A stretch of DNA of 45,362 nucleotides, taken from the NCBI RefSeq assembly GCF_030731595.1, contig NZ_JANQTS010000095.1:1-45362 (forward strand), in the 5' to 3' direction. Shown piece after piece: positions 34,217 to 44,800 of the stretch. The translations under genes and the position numbers were made by a program. Under the pieces are notes generated by a model that did not search any database, was not told the origin of the DNA, and saw nothing but the letters and a program-made list of their open reading frames with translations. Each line of letters starts with the position of its first letter. Position 1 is the first letter of the stretch. The DNA comes from Yoonia sp. (GTDB lineage: Bacteria > Pseudomonadota > Alphaproteobacteria > Rhodobacterales > Rhodobacteraceae).

Positions 34217-35791
34217 TTAGTCGGCGACAGCCAGTTGCGCCTCGATCAGGGCAACGGTTTCGTCAACGCCATAAAGTGCGATGAACCCGCCAAAACGTGG
34301 ACCCTGCGAAGCCCCCAGCAGCACCTCGTAAAGCGCTGTGAACCATCCGCGCAGCGGCTCAAACCCGTGTTCGGTGCCGACCGCAAAGACCATCGTCTGC
34401 AAGTCTTCCGCATCCAATCCGCCATCCCAAACCTTCAGCCGTTCGGCCAGATCGGTTAACGCTGCACGTTCTTGATCGGTCGGCGCGCGGTAGGTTTTGG
34501 TCGGCTTCACGAAATCATTGTAATAGCGCACGGCAAAGCCCGCCGCCTGATCCATCTGTGGATTCTTTTCGGCAGATGCGTCCGGCGCATAGCGCTGGAT
34601 AAAGCCCCAAAGCGTGTCCTTGTCCTCTGCCCCAGAGACAGAGGCGAGGTTCAACAGCATCGCAAATGGCACCACCATGTCCGAGGCAGGCACGTTATGG
34701 CCGTGAATGTGGAACACAGGGTTATTGGCACGGCCCGCATCATCCTGATCCGCATAGGCGCGCAACTGCTGGTGATATTCATCCACGGCCTTTGGGATCA
34801 CATCGAAATACATCCGTTTGGCGGTCTTGGGCTTGAGATACATGAAATAGCTCAAGGATTCGGTCGAGGCATAGGTCAGCCATTCGTCGATCGAAATGCC
34901 GTTGCCGGAAGATTTTGAAATCTTCTGACCGTTCTCATCGAGGAACAATTCATAGGAAAAATGGTTCGGTTTGCGCCCGCCCAAAATCTCGCAAATCCGG
35001 TCGTAGATCGCAGTATTGGTGGCATGTTCTTTGCCGTACATCTCGAAATCGACATCCAAAGCGGCCCAGCGCGCGCCAAAGTCAGGCTTCCACTGGAGCT
35101 TCACGTTGCCACCAGTCACAGGCAGTGTCCACTCACGACCATCGGGGTCATCAAATGTGATTTCACCTTTCACCGCATCGACGTTCTTCATCGGCACATA
35201 AAGCACGCGACCCGTTTCGGGATGGATCGGCAAGAAGATCGAATAAGTCTCGCGGCGTTCCTCGCGCAATGACTTAAGCATCACTTCCATGATGGCGTCA
35301 TAACGGGCGGCGGCACGCAGCAGAATTTCGTCGAACTGACCTGTCTGATAAAACTCGCGGGCAGAATAAAACTCGTAATCGAACCCGAAGGTATCCAGAA
35401 AACGGCGCAACATCGCGTTGTTATGATGGCCAAAGCTTTCATGGGTGCCAAAAGGATCAGGCACCGATGTCAGCGGCTTGTGCATATGTTCGGCCAGCAT
35501 GTCCTGCTGGGGCACATTGCCCGGCACTTTGCGCATCCCGTCCAGATCGTCGGAAAAACAGATCAGCTTGGTCGGAATGTCGGAAATCACCTCAAAGGCG
35601 CGGCGGATCATCGTCGTTCGCAGAACTTCGCCAAAAGTGCCGATATGGGGCAGGCCCGATGGGCCATAGCCGGTCTCAAAAAGCACATAGCCCTTCTCAG
35701 GCGGCTTGTTTTCATAGCGTTTGAGCAAAGCGCGGGCTTCTTCAAAAGGCCAGGCTTTCGACGTCATCGCCGCTTCACGCAAATTGCTCAT
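34217..35791 (-). CDS. lysK: Class I lysyl-tRNA synthetase
   Basis: This enzyme charges tRNA(Lys). It is the class I type, which many alphaproteobacteria use instead of the class II LysS. The class I signature PSGLPHIGT lies at residues 44-52, with His49 and Gly51, and QKISKSSGN near residue 290 is the KMSKS loop. I chose the ATG at 35791 (524 residues), which starts [16 protein letters not shown]; the GTG four codons earlier and the ATG at Met9 remain possible. It has its own upstream gap shared with the divergent TerB-like gene. Confidence 0.95.
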   Translation of the reverse strand: MSNLREAAMTSKAWPFEEARALLKRYENKPPEKGYVLFETGYGPSGLPHIGTFGEVLRTTMIRRAFEVISDIPTKLICFSDDLDGMRKVPGNVPQQDMLAEHMHKPLTSVPDPFGTHESFGHHNNAMLRRFLDTFGFDYEFYSAREFYQTGQFDEILLRAAARYDAIMEVMLKSLREERRETYSIFLPIHPETGRVLYVPMKNVDAVKGEITFDDPDGREWTLPVTGGNVKLQWKPDFGARWAALDVDFEMYGKEHATNTAIYDRICEILGGRKPNHFSYELFLDENGQKISKSSGNGISIDEWLTYASTESLSYFMYLKPKTAKRMYFDVIPKAVDEYHQQLRAYADQDDAGRANNPVFHIHGHNVPASDMVVPFAMLLNLASVSGAEDKDTLWGFIQRYAPDASAEKNPQMDQAAGFAVRYYNDFVKPTKTYRAPTDQERAALTDLAERLKVWDGGLDAEDLQTMVFAVGTEHGFEPLRGWFTALYEVLLGASQGPRFGGFIALYGVDETVALIEAQLAVAD

Positions 35792-35901
35792 TCTATTTCT
35801 CACATCCTTTGGGTCGACATTGTGACGACCGCAACGCGCACTCCCTATTGCGAGACAGGCAAGGCGTCAATAAATGGGGTGTATCAGCAAAGGATTTGAT
35901 C

Positions 35902-36321
35902 ATGATCGAAGACGCCCCAATGACCTCGCAGGACGCCCTTGCGGCCCTGATGATCGCTGTATCCGCATCCGACGAACACATCCGGACGGCAGAATTGGTC
36001 AAGATGAGCAATGCGATCAACAATCTGCCTGTTTTTGCAGACTATGACGCCGAACGGCTGCCGCGCATCTCCAAGATGGTCTTTGACCTTCTGGAACAGG
36101 AAGACGGGCTCGAGGCGCTGTTTGGCTTGATCCGCGATGCCCTGCCAGAGCGGCTCTTCGAGACGGCCTATGCGCTGTCTTGCGATGTGGCGGCGGCAGA
36201 TGGGCGTATCCTAGGTGCCGAAGCGAGGATGCTGGAAGAAATCCGCGATGAGTTGAATTTGGACCGTCTGCACGCCGCAGCCATCGAACGAGGTGCGCGC
36301 GCGCGGCATATGACGCTCTGA
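35902..36321 (+). CDS. TerB-family tellurite-resistance-like protein
   Basis: This is a 139-residue all-helical protein of the TerB family. Two similar halves each carry an acidic metal-binding loop (SASDEHIRTAEL near residues 18-29 and AAADGRILGAEA near 95-106), as in TerB. Such proteins occur as stand-alone genes in many alphaproteobacteria, so tellurite resistance should not be assumed. AGGA seven bases upstream supports the ATG at 35902. Its stop lies directly next to the stop of the opposing dacB gene. Confidence 0.88.
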   Translation: MIEDAPMTSQDALAALMIAVSASDEHIRTAELVKMSNAINNLPVFADYDAERLPRISKMVFDLLEQEDGLEALFGLIRDALPERLFETAYALSCDVAAADGRILGAEARMLEEIRDELNLDRLHAAAIERGARARHMTL

Positions 36322-37788
36322 TCAGCCTGCCCGCAGCGCCAGATGGGCAATAATCTCGCGCTGAAGATCGCGCGCGCGCCTGTTCCATGACCGAGCACCG
36401 GGCGGCGCTTCACTTCCTTCCAGCTTTCCGGCGGCCCGTGCATCAAGATCGGATGCAAATATTGCAAAAGCAAGGTCACGGCCCTGTTCTGTCCGAACAT
36501 ATCCCGCGAGGCTCGACACAAAATTCAAGGTGCCGGTCTTTGCGCTCACGATCGCCTGACGCGTTGCGATGACTTTTTCATCATCACCGACCAAGGGCAT
36601 TGTCCGCATGATCGGCTGTAGCGTTGGCATGACATCAGGCGCGGTCAGCATCGTCACCATCTGTGCCGGTGATACACGCGACAGATCACCCAAACCGGAA
36701 TGATCTACAAAATGCGGGGCAATCCCGCCGCAGCGTTCATTGGCCCAACGCGCCATCCCGAAAGCCGAGGTATGCAACCCCCGCTGCTGGCCTGTGCGCA
36801 AAGCCGTCGCCGCCAGCCCCGCTGCTTCTGCCGTGATATTTGTCGAGAACCGCAGCATCCCGCGCATCATTTCGGTCAATGGCTCGCTTTGGAAAGTTGC
36901 CAATAAACGACCTGCGGGCATCTGCATGACTTCTTTTGGAGCCTTGAGCACAATCCCATGACTGCGGGCAAAAGTCGCAAAAACCTCTCCGGCATAAAGT
37001 GCGGGGTGACGGACTGGCAGCCATCGCGATCCCTCGTTGTTCAGGGCGCTGCGGGCCACTGTCCATTGGTCGACGTCACCGGCATCACTGTAGCTGAAAA
37101 CCGGGCTGTCCCGTTCCACCACACGCATGCGCGCCGTCGTCACCGCAGGACGATAGTTTTCGCTGCGGGCATCCATCGTGGTCACAAAATTCTGACCTTC
37201 ACGCTTCCATTCAAAATGCACGCGGTTGAAGTTCAGATTGAGCCCCGTAATCGTCGGATTGTACCCAAGATAATCCAATTGCGCGGCGTCAATTTCAGCG
37301 ACATTCCGCAAGGCATTATCCCAGACGAGGAAATCACCTCTGACCTCTCGCAATCCAGTGGCTTTAAGGCGTTGAGCCAATTCAGCCAGATGATCAGTGA
37401 CCAAATTCGGATCGCCTCCACCAGCCAAAATCAAATTACCATCTAAAATACCGTCTTTTACTTCACCTTCAGCAAATATACGTGTTTCAAACTGATGCCC
37501 CGCACCAAGTGTTTCCACGGCGTACAGGGCCGTGAAAGCCTTGGTCACGCTTGCAGGGGGGTGCGCAACATCAGGAGCGATTTCTTCCAGATAGGCCCCT
37601 GTTGCAATGTCAGCCACAACCACGCCGATGCTGCCCGAAAGGCCAGCGTTGGCGACCATCTTCGTGATAGCATCTTGTACAGGGACACGGGCGCGGGGAC
37701 GCATCGACGTCAGCGGGGCATCTGCAAAAGCACCGGTCGCCAAGCTCGACGCAGCACCGGCAAGCAAGGCGCGCCGTGACAAACGCAT
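36322..37788 (-). CDS. dacB: D-alanyl-D-alanine carboxypeptidase/endopeptidase, PBP4 type
   Basis: PBP4 enzymes cut D-Ala-D-Ala ends and cross-bridges of peptidoglycan in the periplasm. This 488-residue protein has the three penicillin-binding motifs: SVTK (Ser80, Lys83), STN (315-317) and KTG (417-419), with the long PBP4 insertion between the first two. The N-terminus [14 protein letters not shown] carries a twin-arginine-like signal. The start at 37788 is preferred over the ATG six bases earlier because GGGGAGA lies eight bases upstream, and TGATG joins it to the nadD stop. A stretch at about 37250-37495 is visibly more AT-rich, with codons such as ATA, TTA, GTA and AAA that the neighbours avoid. 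Confidence 0.93.
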   Translation of the reverse strand: MRLSRRALLAGAASSLATGAFADAPLTSMRPRARVPVQDAITKMVANAGLSGSIGVVVADIATGAYLEEIAPDVAHPPASVTKAFTALYAVETLGAGHQFETRIFAEGEVKDGILDGNLILAGGGDPNLVTDHLAELAQRLKATGLREVRGDFLVWDNALRNVAEIDAAQLDYLGYNPTITGLNLNFNRVHFEWKREGQNFVTTMDARSENYRPAVTTARMRVVERDSPVFSYSDAGDVDQWTVARSALNNEGSRWLPVRHPALYAGEVFATFARSHGIVLKAPKEVMQMPAGRLLATFQSEPLTEMMRGMLRFSTNITAEAAGLAATALRTGQQRGLHTSAFGMARWANERCGGIAPHFVDHSGLGDLSRVSPAQMVTMLTAPDVMPTLQPIMRTMPLVGDDEKVIATRQAIVSAKTGTLNFVSSLAGYVRTEQGRDLAFAIFASDLDARAAGKLEGSEAPPGARSWNRRARDLQREIIAHLALRAG

Positions 37789-38375
37789 CACCATTCTCCC
37801 CTCGCCCGGATAGCACTTGAGGACTGGTTGGAAAGCGGGACATTGATAAAAATCCAAGCAGGTGCTTCCATCCGTCCCAAGACATGCGACGCCCGACCGG
37901 GAAGACGCGCTTGGGCATAGACCTTGGCCGCTTTCGACATCCGCGCCGAGATCCGGTCTCCCGGACGCGCGATCACACCAACGGGGACGTTTTCCATGAT
38001 CCAGCGCCAATCCTGCCAGAGGTGGAATTGCGCCAGATTATCTGCCCCCATCAGCCAGACAAAGCGGACCCCCGGATAGCGGCGGCGCAACGCAACAAGG
38101 GTTTGCGCTGTATAGCGCGTGCCCAAATCGGCCTCGATATCCGTGACTGTGACCTTGGGATGTTGCATCATTGCCCTTGCGGCTTGCATCCGTTCAGCCA
38201 AAGGGGCGGGACCGTTCTTTTTCAATGGGTTACCCGGGGACACCAGCCACCAAAGGCGATCCAGCCCAAAGCGTTGCAGGGCAGCCTTTGAGATATGCAC
38301 ATGGCCTGCGTGCGGCGGGTCAAAAGACCCACCCAACAGCCCAACAATCTGGCCGGGTTTCGCGACAGGCATCAT
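37788..38375 (-). CDS. nadD: Nicotinate-nucleotide adenylyltransferase
   Basis: NadD adenylates nicotinate mononucleotide to deamido-NAD, a key step of NAD synthesis. The 195-residue protein has [11 protein letters not shown] near residues 15-25, the HxGH nucleotidyl-transferase motif, and SSSAIRAR near the C-terminus (the ISSTxIR motif). Two adjacent ATG codons open the gene. Its stop overlaps the dacB start, so the two are probably co-transcribed although unrelated in function. Confidence 0.95.
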   Translation of the reverse strand: MMPVAKPGQIVGLLGGSFDPPHAGHVHISKAALQRFGLDRLWWLVSPGNPLKKNGPAPLAERMQAARAMMQHPKVTVTDIEADLGTRYTAQTLVALRRRYPGVRFVWLMGADNLAQFHLWQDWRWIMENVPVGVIARPGDRISARMSKAAKVYAQARLPGRASHVLGRMEAPAWIFINVPLSNQSSSAIRARGEW

Positions 38376-38521
38376 CTGCGCTTCTCTGTCCGCAAAATGG
38401 AAAACCCTAGCAAGTTGGAAAAAAGGTAAAGGTATCTCTGCATCGTTGGCCTTGTAATAGCCCCTTGATCGGGCACGATGTCAATCGCTCCACATCAAAC
38501 CCGCGTGTGACAATGCTGCTC

Positions 38522-39343
38522 TTATTGCCGGACATAGCGCATAAATGCAAAGCGCCGGCTGTCAGGTGCCCAGCACGGGACATTGATTGTGCCCTGCCCC
38601 CCATGCAGATGGCAAAGCGTGCGCGGGCTTCCCCCTGCCATCGGCATCACCCGCAAACTGACATCAAGACCACCGGGATGTCCTGTGGTCCCTTCGGGAT
38701 AGGCCAAATAAAGTACCCATTCACCATCCGGCGAGGGATGTGGAAACCAGTTCACCAAAGGATCATCCGTCATCTGCGCAAGGCCTGACCCATCGGTTCG
38801 GACCCGCCAAAGCTCCACTTTGCCCTCGCGTTCCCCGTTAAACCAAATCCACGCCCCATCCGGGCTATAGTCAGGCCCGTCAACGTGATCAAAATCACTC
38901 ACGACCGCCGTTTCTGCCCCACCCGCAACAGGGCAGGTATAAAGCGCAAAGGGACCATCGCGCCGCCCGACATAGGCCAGCGTCGTCCCATCCGGCGCCC
39001 AGCCATGCCAGTAAGAAGGGAGCTTTTCGGTCACTTTGCGGGGCACGCCACCTGCAACGGGCAACGTATAGATGCAGCTTTTGCCAAACTCACTTTTGTC
39101 ACTGATGACAAGTTGCTGACCGCAAGGCGAGATCCCGTGGTCATTATTGCAGTTTACCGCAAATCCCGTGTCGATCGGCACAAGATCAGGTGCGTTCAGC
39201 GGAACCCGGAAAAGCCGCCCGCCACCGTTCACGATCAGGTAGCCGTCCCTGTGCCAGTTCGGCGCCTCGATATGCCCTTCGTGGCGCAACACGACCTCGA
39301 CTGCGTCCAGGCCCAAATCAAATATACAAAGCTCGCTGATCAT
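38522..39343 (-). CDS. TolB-like beta-propeller protein
   Basis: This is a 273-residue protein made of PD40/WD40-like blades; repeated motifs such as [37 protein letters not shown] and [10 protein letters not shown] mark propeller strands. It has no signal peptide. The family includes TolB and enzymes that act on oligosaccharides. Its ATG overlaps the stop of the GH43 gene (ATGA), so it belongs to the same sugar operon, but its exact activity is unknown. Confidence 0.88.
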   Translation of the reverse strand: MISELCIFDLGLDAVEVVLRHEGHIEAPNWHRDGYLIVNGGGRLFRVPLNAPDLVPIDTGFAVNCNNDHGISPCGQQLVISDKSEFGKSCIYTLPVAGGVPRKVTEKLPSYWHGWAPDGTTLAYVGRRDGPFALYTCPVAGGAETAVVSDFDHVDGPDYSPDGAWIWFNGEREGKVELWRVRTDGSGLAQMTDDPLVNWFPHPSPDGEWVLYLAYPEGTTGHPGGLDVSLRVMPMAGGSPRTLCHLHGGQGTINVPCWAPDSRRFAFMRYVRQ

Positions 39344-40938
39344 GCCGTATCCCGTGCATCCATCGGCAAGTAATCAAAGCGCGTAAAGCGCGCTTCTTTA
39401 CCCTGTCCGGTAAGATCAAAAGCAATCATTCCGACAAATGCTCCGGTAAACGAGGCGTGTTCACCCCGCCCGCCTTCGTCGGAAATCACCGAAGCATCGA
39501 GCGCCGGACCAAGGGCCTGCCACGCCTCGCCCTGCCTGAACCAAAACTGCTGTTCATTTCCATGGACAGTCACGCGCAGGTCAACAGAACCTGCGGCGAC
39601 CGGGACTGATGCGGCTGGAAACTCCAAGGCCTCATCCGGCCAGTTGCCGGGGCAAGATACGATCGTCAGCACAGACCCCACTTTGGCGTCATGGGTGACA
39701 AGCGCCGCATGAAACTTGTGCCGATTGTAATAGGTCGTTAGCCCTGCGCCCTGCTGATAAGTTTCTGGCGCAAAAGTCAGTGATGTTTCGGCGCTGTAAG
39801 CGACGTGCTCTTGGCGTCTGGCAACAAGCGACTGCTCGAACCAACTCCCGATGCTTTCGCGCCCGATCAGGACCAATGCGTCGGCCTCCTCGCGGAAAAG
39901 GCGCGCCTTATCCGGCGTCCGCAGCCATTGAAAAGCAGCCGGCAGCGGGCCACCCAATACATGCTTTTCAAAAGATGGCCGATGCGGTTCCACATTGACA
40001 GGTCCAGGCAGGTCTTCTCGGGCAACAAGTCCGCCTTGTTGCAGGTAAAGCCAATCATCGCGCCACACGACTTCTTCGATGCCTGTCTCGCGGCCCATCG
40101 GGCAAAAAGGCCCCGGTTGCTGCGGGCGGCCCATAAGGAACGTGTGATAATGGCGCCCCCAATGGGTCTCGATGTACTGCCCATGTCCGGTTCTTTGGAT
40201 CGGTCCCTGACTGCCATCTGCACAGATGACGTGTAAGTCCGGGTGGCTATCATATGGCCCCCAGATGTTGCGTGCCCTGGCAAGCGAAACGGCGTGTTGA
40301 TAGCCGGTCCCACCCTCGGCCGTCGTCAGATAATAGTACCCGTTGCGTTTGAACAGATGCGGCGCTTCGGTCAGGCCACGCGTGGTTCCGGCATAGATAT
40401 TCTTGACGGGGCCGAACAAACCCCGGTCGGGTGCCCACTCCTGCAACAAGATACCATCAAATGAATCATGGGCAGGGTTCACTCCGGTTCCCTTGCGCCG
40501 ATGGTTCCACTGCATATTCACGAACCATTTGCGCCCATCGTCATCATGAAACAGCGACGGATCGAACCCCGACGAATTTACATACCAAGGATCAGTCCAA
40601 TCCCCGTCAACCGTGTCGCTGGTCGTGATATAGTTATGAGCATCTTTGAACGCCCCGTCCAACCGCTTTACGTCAGTGTAGACCAACCAGAACTTGCCAT
40701 CCGCATGCGAAAGGCAGGGCGCCCAAATCCCGCAGCTATCGGGATTGCCGCGCATATCCAACAAGGCGGCGCGGTTAAGTGGACGAGCCACTAAAGTCCA
40801 ATTCACCAAGTCGCGGGAATGGTGGATCTGTACGCCGGGATACCACTCGAACGTTGATGTCGCGATATAGTAATCTTCACCCACCCGGCAGATCGAAGGA
40901 TCGGGATTGAATCCCGGTAGGATGGGATTACGGATCAT
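39340..40938 (-). CDS. Glycoside hydrolase family 43, beta-xylosidase-like
   Basis: This is a 532-residue enzyme predicted to release xylose or arabinose from xylan fragments. The catalytic residues stand where GH43 xylosidases have them: Asp13 (FNPDPS, general base), Asp126 (FDPSLF, pKa modulator) and Glu191 (TEAPHL, general acid). The five-bladed propeller occupies about residues 1-300, and a C-terminal beta-sandwich from about 330 matches the GH43 C2 region. No signal peptide is present, so it probably acts in the cytoplasm on imported oligomers. The start lies four bases inside the aldo/keto reductase stop. No sugar transporter is in the window. Confidence 0.93.
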   Translation of the reverse strand: MIRNPILPGFNPDPSICRVGEDYYIATSTFEWYPGVQIHHSRDLVNWTLVARPLNRAALLDMRGNPDSCGIWAPCLSHADGKFWLVYTDVKRLDGAFKDAHNYITTSDTVDGDWTDPWYVNSSGFDPSLFHDDDGRKWFVNMQWNHRRKGTGVNPAHDSFDGILLQEWAPDRGLFGPVKNIYAGTTRGLTEAPHLFKRNGYYYLTTAEGGTGYQHAVSLARARNIWGPYDSHPDLHVICADGSQGPIQRTGHGQYIETHWGRHYHTFLMGRPQQPGPFCPMGRETGIEEVVWRDDWLYLQQGGLVAREDLPGPVNVEPHRPSFEKHVLGGPLPAAFQWLRTPDKARLFREEADALVLIGRESIGSWFEQSLVARRQEHVAYSAETSLTFAPETYQQGAGLTTYYNRHKFHAALVTHDAKVGSVLTIVSCPGNWPDEALEFPAASVPVAAGSVDLRVTVHGNEQQFWFRQGEAWQALGPALDASVISDEGGRGEHASFTGAFVGMIAFDLTGQGKEARFTRFDYLPMDARDTA

Positions 40939-41969
40939 CCGTCTATCTCTGCCGAGGCCGCCCAAAGATTGATCTGTTCTTCATCGGCGTATTGATCGAT
41001 CAAAGCCAGTTCTTCGGCACTAAAGGTCAGGTTCTTGATTGCACCGACACAGTCTACGACCTGCGACGGTTTCGATGCGCCAATCAGGGCCGTCGTGATC
41101 CCCCCATCGCGCAAGACCCAAGCAATCGCCATCTGCGCCAGCGACTGGCCGCGCCCCTGCGCGATTTCGTCAAGTTTGCGGATATTTGCGAGCGCTTGAT
41201 CCGTCAGCATGGACGGGAACAAGGATTTATCCTGTGTCGCGCGGCTGCCTTCTGGAATACCGCTGAGGTATTTCTTGGTGAGCATGCCCTGCGCCAATGG
41301 CGTGAATGCAATCGACCCGACACCCAAATCTGCCAGAGTTTCTTTCAACCCGTCCCTCTCCACCCAGCGGTTGAGCATATTGTAGGATGGCTGATGGATC
41401 AGACAGGGCGTGCCAAGGTCATTGAGAATGGCAACCGCCTGGCGCGTCCGTTCGGAATTATACGACGAAATCCCAGCATAAAGCGCCCGCCCCGACCGCA
41501 CGATATGATCAAGCGCACCCATCGTTTCTTCCAGCGGGGTGTCAGGGTCAAAGCGATGCGAATAAAAGATATCAACGTAATCAAGACCCATCCGCTTGAG
41601 CGACTGATCACAGGAGGCAATCATATACTTCCGGCTTCCCCATTCGCCATAAGGACCGGGCCACATGTCATAGCCGGCCTTTGAGCTGATGATGAGTTCA
41701 TCGCGGTAACCTTTGAAGTCTTCCGCGAGGATGGACCCAAACGCATGTTCTGCCGAACCCGGCGGCGGACCATAGTTATTGGCCAGATCAAAATGGGTGA
41801 TGCCGTGATCAAAGGCTGTCCGGCAAATGGCCTGCTTTGTTTCATGCGGCGTGTCATGGCCGAAATTATGCCAAAGCCCCAATGACACCGCTGGCAGTTT
41901 CAGGCCCGAGGCCCCGCAGCGCCGATACTCCATCCGGTCATAGCGATCTTCTGCTGGGGTGTAGGTCAT
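40935..41969 (-). CDS. Aldo/keto reductase, YghZ / L-glyceraldehyde 3-phosphate reductase-like
   Basis: This is a 344-residue NADPH-dependent aldo/keto reductase with the tetrad Asp and Tyr (HFDLANNYG), Lys (IISSKAGYDM) and His (FYSHRF). The insert GYDMWPGPYGEWGSRKYM is typical of the YghZ/Gpr group, which reduces glyceraldehyde 3-phosphate and methylglyoxal. The start at 41969 is the first plausible ATG; the long upstream frame overlaps the divergent gene. It is the first gene of the xylosidase operon, which suggests a sugar aldehyde as substrate. Confidence 0.92.
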   Translation of the reverse strand: MTYTPAEDRYDRMEYRRCGASGLKLPAVSLGLWHNFGHDTPHETKQAICRTAFDHGITHFDLANNYGPPPGSAEHAFGSILAEDFKGYRDELIISSKAGYDMWPGPYGEWGSRKYMIASCDQSLKRMGLDYVDIFYSHRFDPDTPLEETMGALDHIVRSGRALYAGISSYNSERTRQAVAILNDLGTPCLIHQPSYNMLNRWVERDGLKETLADLGVGSIAFTPLAQGMLTKKYLSGIPEGSRATQDKSLFPSMLTDQALANIRKLDEIAQGRGQSLAQMAIAWVLRDGGITTALIGASKPSQVVDCVGAIKNLTFSAEELALIDQYADEEQINLWAASAEIDG

Positions 41970-42098
41970 GATGCGGCTCCTATAACGATTACGAATATGC
42001 GACCATGCGACACCGAGGATGTCAACGCCACACCTTTGCGACGGGTGCTTTGGCAGATAGCTTGTCAGAGAGAAAAATGTCAGCCGGAGCCGAGAATT

Positions 42099-42737
42099 TT
42101 GAAATCTCAGATCAGCCAAACTGCCGCCCTCGGCCTTCTTGCGCTGCTGCTTCTGCCTTTCGCGCTTTATTCAGTCGATTTTGGGCAGGCGGGTCTGCGC
42201 AATGATCTGGATGAACCGCATTATCTGCGTTCCACGCAATGGGCGGCAAATCTGGCAATCTTTACCCATATGGTCACCGGGGCTGTAATTACCCTGCTGA
42301 TCCCCTTCCAACTGATCGGGCCGCTGCGGCGGCGCGCTCCCGGTTTGCACCGTTGGTCGGGGCGCTTGATTGCAATCGCAGCGACCATCACCGCTTTGGG
42401 GGGTCTGATCTATATCCCCTTGCGCGGGACCATCGGGGGATGGCCCATGGATCTGGGCTTTGCGCTTTACGGGCTCCTGACGCTGGGCGCGGCCCTGCAA
42501 ACTGTGCGCCATGCCAAAGCAAAGCGGATAGCCCAGCATCAGGCTTGGGCCTTGCGGTTCTTCTGGCTAGCGATCGGGTCGTGGTTGTACCGGGTTCATT
42601 ATGGACTTTGGTATCTCGCGACAGACGGGCTTTGGTCGAACGCTGAATTCACAGGCGCCTTTGATCTGGCGCAGAACTTTGCCTTCTATCTGCCCTATCT
42701 GATTGCTGTGGAACTCTATCTGCGGCGCAAACGGTAG
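42099..42737 (+). CDS. DUF2306-like integral membrane protein
   Basis: This protein of about 212 residues has five to six hydrophobic segments. Near the start it has a YSVDFGQAGLRNDLDEPHYLRSTQW loop, and a later HQAWALRFFWLAIGSWLYRV segment; the His-Arg-rich GLHRWSGRL loop is typical of the DUF2306 family, whose function is unknown. The start is uncertain. A TTG at 42099 has GGAG nine bases upstream and gives a normal membrane N-terminus, while an ATG at 41997 would add 34 polar residues. Confidence 0.75.
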   Translation: MKSQISQTAALGLLALLLLPFALYSVDFGQAGLRNDLDEPHYLRSTQWAANLAIFTHMVTGAVITLLIPFQLIGPLRRRAPGLHRWSGRLIAIAATITALGGLIYIPLRGTIGGWPMDLGFALYGLLTLGAALQTVRHAKAKRIAQHQAWALRFFWLAIGSWLYRVHYGLWYLATDGLWSNAEFTGAFDLAQNFAFYLPYLIAVELYLRRKR

Positions 42738-42800
42738 GATGTTTCAGATGCATGAGCGCAGCCGCTTTTCATCCCCGCCGCGCCATGTCACTGTTTCGGT

Positions 42801-43733
42801 ATGACACACTTAGAAACAAAAAAAGGGACCCCTGTGTCCCGCCTCACATTTGGCACCATGCAGTTTGGTGGCACGGCCGATGCAACCGAAAGCAAAGCCA
42901 TGTTCGACGCGGCGCGCGCGGCAGGGATCAATCACTTTGACACCGCTGTCGGCTACACGGGCGGGGCGTCAGAGAAAATCCTTGGCGCGCTCATCAAAGC
43001 AAACCGCGATGACATCTATCTGGCCACCAAGGTGGGCTATGTCGGCGGGGGCTCGCGCGCCAATATCACCAAACACTTCGACATCTGCCGCCAGCAGTTG
43101 CAACAGGATGAGGTCGATCTGCTTTATATGCATCGCTTTGACGATGACACGCCGCTGGAGGAAACATTCAGCACATTGGCAGAGCTTCAGTCACAAGGCG
43201 CTATCCGCCACATCGGTGTCTCGAACTATGCCGCATGGCAGGTCATGAAAGCACAGGCTGTTGCCAAATCCCTTGGCACGCGGATCGATGCTATACAGCC
43301 GATGTACAGCCTTGTGAAACGCCAATCCGAGGTCGAGATTTTCCCGATGGCGGTTGATCAAGGCATCACCATTATTCCCTATTCGCCCTTGGGCGGCGGG
43401 CTTCTGACCGGAAAATACAGCAAAGGTGAAACAGGCCGCCTGACCGATGATGAACGCTACAAGGCGCGGTATGATCAACGATGGATGCACGAGGCGGCCG
43501 TCGGCTTGGCGGCATTGGGCACAGAGCTTGGCGTCAGTCCGGCAACCCTCGCCGTCGCATGGGCGGCCAGCCACCCTGCCAAGCCGCTGCCGATCATCTC
43601 GGCCCGGTCCGCAGCACAACTGGTACCCTCTCTTGCAGCGGCAGATTTTGAGATGTCAGAAGCGCTTTATGCACGGATTGCAGCCCTTAGCATTGCCCCG
43701 CCACCTGCGACTGACCGGTTGGAAGAAGCATGA
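42801..43733 (+). CDS. Aldo/keto reductase
   Basis: This is a 310-residue aldo/keto reductase with Asp and Tyr (HFDTAVGY), Lys (LATKVGYVG) and His (LYMHRF) of the catalytic tetrad, and the closing ISARSAAQL segment that binds NADPH. It is only distantly similar to the aldo/keto reductase at 40935-41969 and lacks the YghZ insert. The start has a poor ribosome site. Its stop overlaps the start of the amino-acid oxidase gene, so they are co-transcribed. Confidence 0.9.
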   Translation: MTHLETKKGTPVSRLTFGTMQFGGTADATESKAMFDAARAAGINHFDTAVGYTGGASEKILGALIKANRDDIYLATKVGYVGGGSRANITKHFDICRQQLQQDEVDLLYMHRFDDDTPLEETFSTLAELQSQGAIRHIGVSNYAAWQVMKAQAVAKSLGTRIDAIQPMYSLVKRQSEVEIFPMAVDQGITIIPYSPLGGGLLTGKYSKGETGRLTDDERYKARYDQRWMHEAAVGLAALGTELGVSPATLAVAWAASHPAKPLPIISARSAAQLVPSLAAADFEMSEALYARIAALSIAPPPATDRLEEA

Positions 43734-44800
43734 TCGACTTTTTGGTCATCGGCGGCGGGATCGCTGGGGTATCAGCCGCTGCGCGATTGTCCGAACTCGG
43801 AAGTGTCACACTGCTCGAGGGCGAAGATGCGCTGGCCTATCACGCCTCTGGTCGCTCTGCGGCGCTCTTTGAACAAAACTACGGGAAACCGGCAACCATC
43901 GCGTTGAACAAGGCCAGCAAGGATTTCCACCGCACAGCCGAGGTGCTGAGCCCGCGTGGCCTTTTGCTGATCGGCACCAAAGTCGATGCCGCAGCGTTCC
44001 AGGCAGATCAGGCACAAATGGAGCTTGCACCGATCACGGTCACAGAAGCCAAGGCCATGATCCCGATCCTTGATGACAGCGTGATTGATCGCGCGGCCTA
44101 TGATGCGGAAGCATGGGATATTGATACAGACAAGCTGATCCAGACCTTTGCCAAAATGACCCGTGCAAACGGCAGCACGATCAAGGCCAAAGCCGCGGTG
44201 ACAGCGATAAAGCGGTTGCCACAGGGCTGGGAAGTGACTGCCGCGGGCGAAACCTATCAGTGCAAACAACTGGTCAATGCCGCTGGCGCTTGGGTGGACG
44301 AGATCGCCAAATTGGCGGGCATCACCCCGCTTGGTTTCACCCCGCTGCGTCGCTCAATGGCGCGAATCGCAGCCCCCGGCGGGCATGATGTCAGCCGCTG
44401 GCCCATGATGTTCGGACCCGGCGAAGACTGGTACGCCAAACCCGACGCCGGTGCCCTGATCGTTTCTCCCGCCGAGGAAGACCCTGTCGCACCCCACGAC
44501 GCCTATGCGGATGATATGGTGCTGGCCGAAGGTCTTGCCCGCTATGAGGCAAATGTCACCGAAGCCGTCACACGCCCGCTCAGCACATGGGCGGGGCTAC
44601 GGACATTTGCGCCAGACCGCACGCTTGTGCTGGGACCATCTCCGCAAGACCCCAGCTTTATCTGGTGTGCAGGCCAAGGCGGATACGGAATGCAATCGGC
44701 ACCGGGGGCAAGCCTGCTTTTGGCGGATTTAATCGGCGGGCGGCCTTCCGCTTTGCCCCAAGATACGATCGCAGCACTGTCACCGCAGCGCTTTGCATGA
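43730..44800 (+). CDS. FAD-dependent oxidoreductase, DadA / glycine oxidase-like
   Basis: This is a 356-residue flavoprotein of the D-amino-acid oxidase type. The FAD-binding motif VIGGGIAGVSAAARL lies at residues 6-20 followed by the acidic end of the second strand (LLEGED), NAAGAWVD near residue 183 matches the second FAD-contacting motif, and GGYGMQSAPG closes the domain. It should oxidise an amino acid or secondary amine to the imino acid; the substrate is not known. It overlaps both neighbours by four bases and shares their operon. Confidence 0.9.
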   Translation: MIDFLVIGGGIAGVSAAARLSELGSVTLLEGEDALAYHASGRSAALFEQNYGKPATIALNKASKDFHRTAEVLSPRGLLLIGTKVDAAAFQADQAQMELAPITVTEAKAMIPILDDSVIDRAAYDAEAWDIDTDKLIQTFAKMTRANGSTIKAKAAVTAIKRLPQGWEVTAAGETYQCKQLVNAAGAWVDEIAKLAGITPLGFTPLRRSMARIAAPGGHDVSRWPMMFGPGEDWYAKPDAGALIVSPAEEDPVAPHDAYADDMVLAEGLARYEANVTEAVTRPLSTWAGLRTFAPDRTLVLGPSPQDPSFIWCAGQGGYGMQSAPGASLLLADLIGGRPSALPQDTIAALSPQRFA

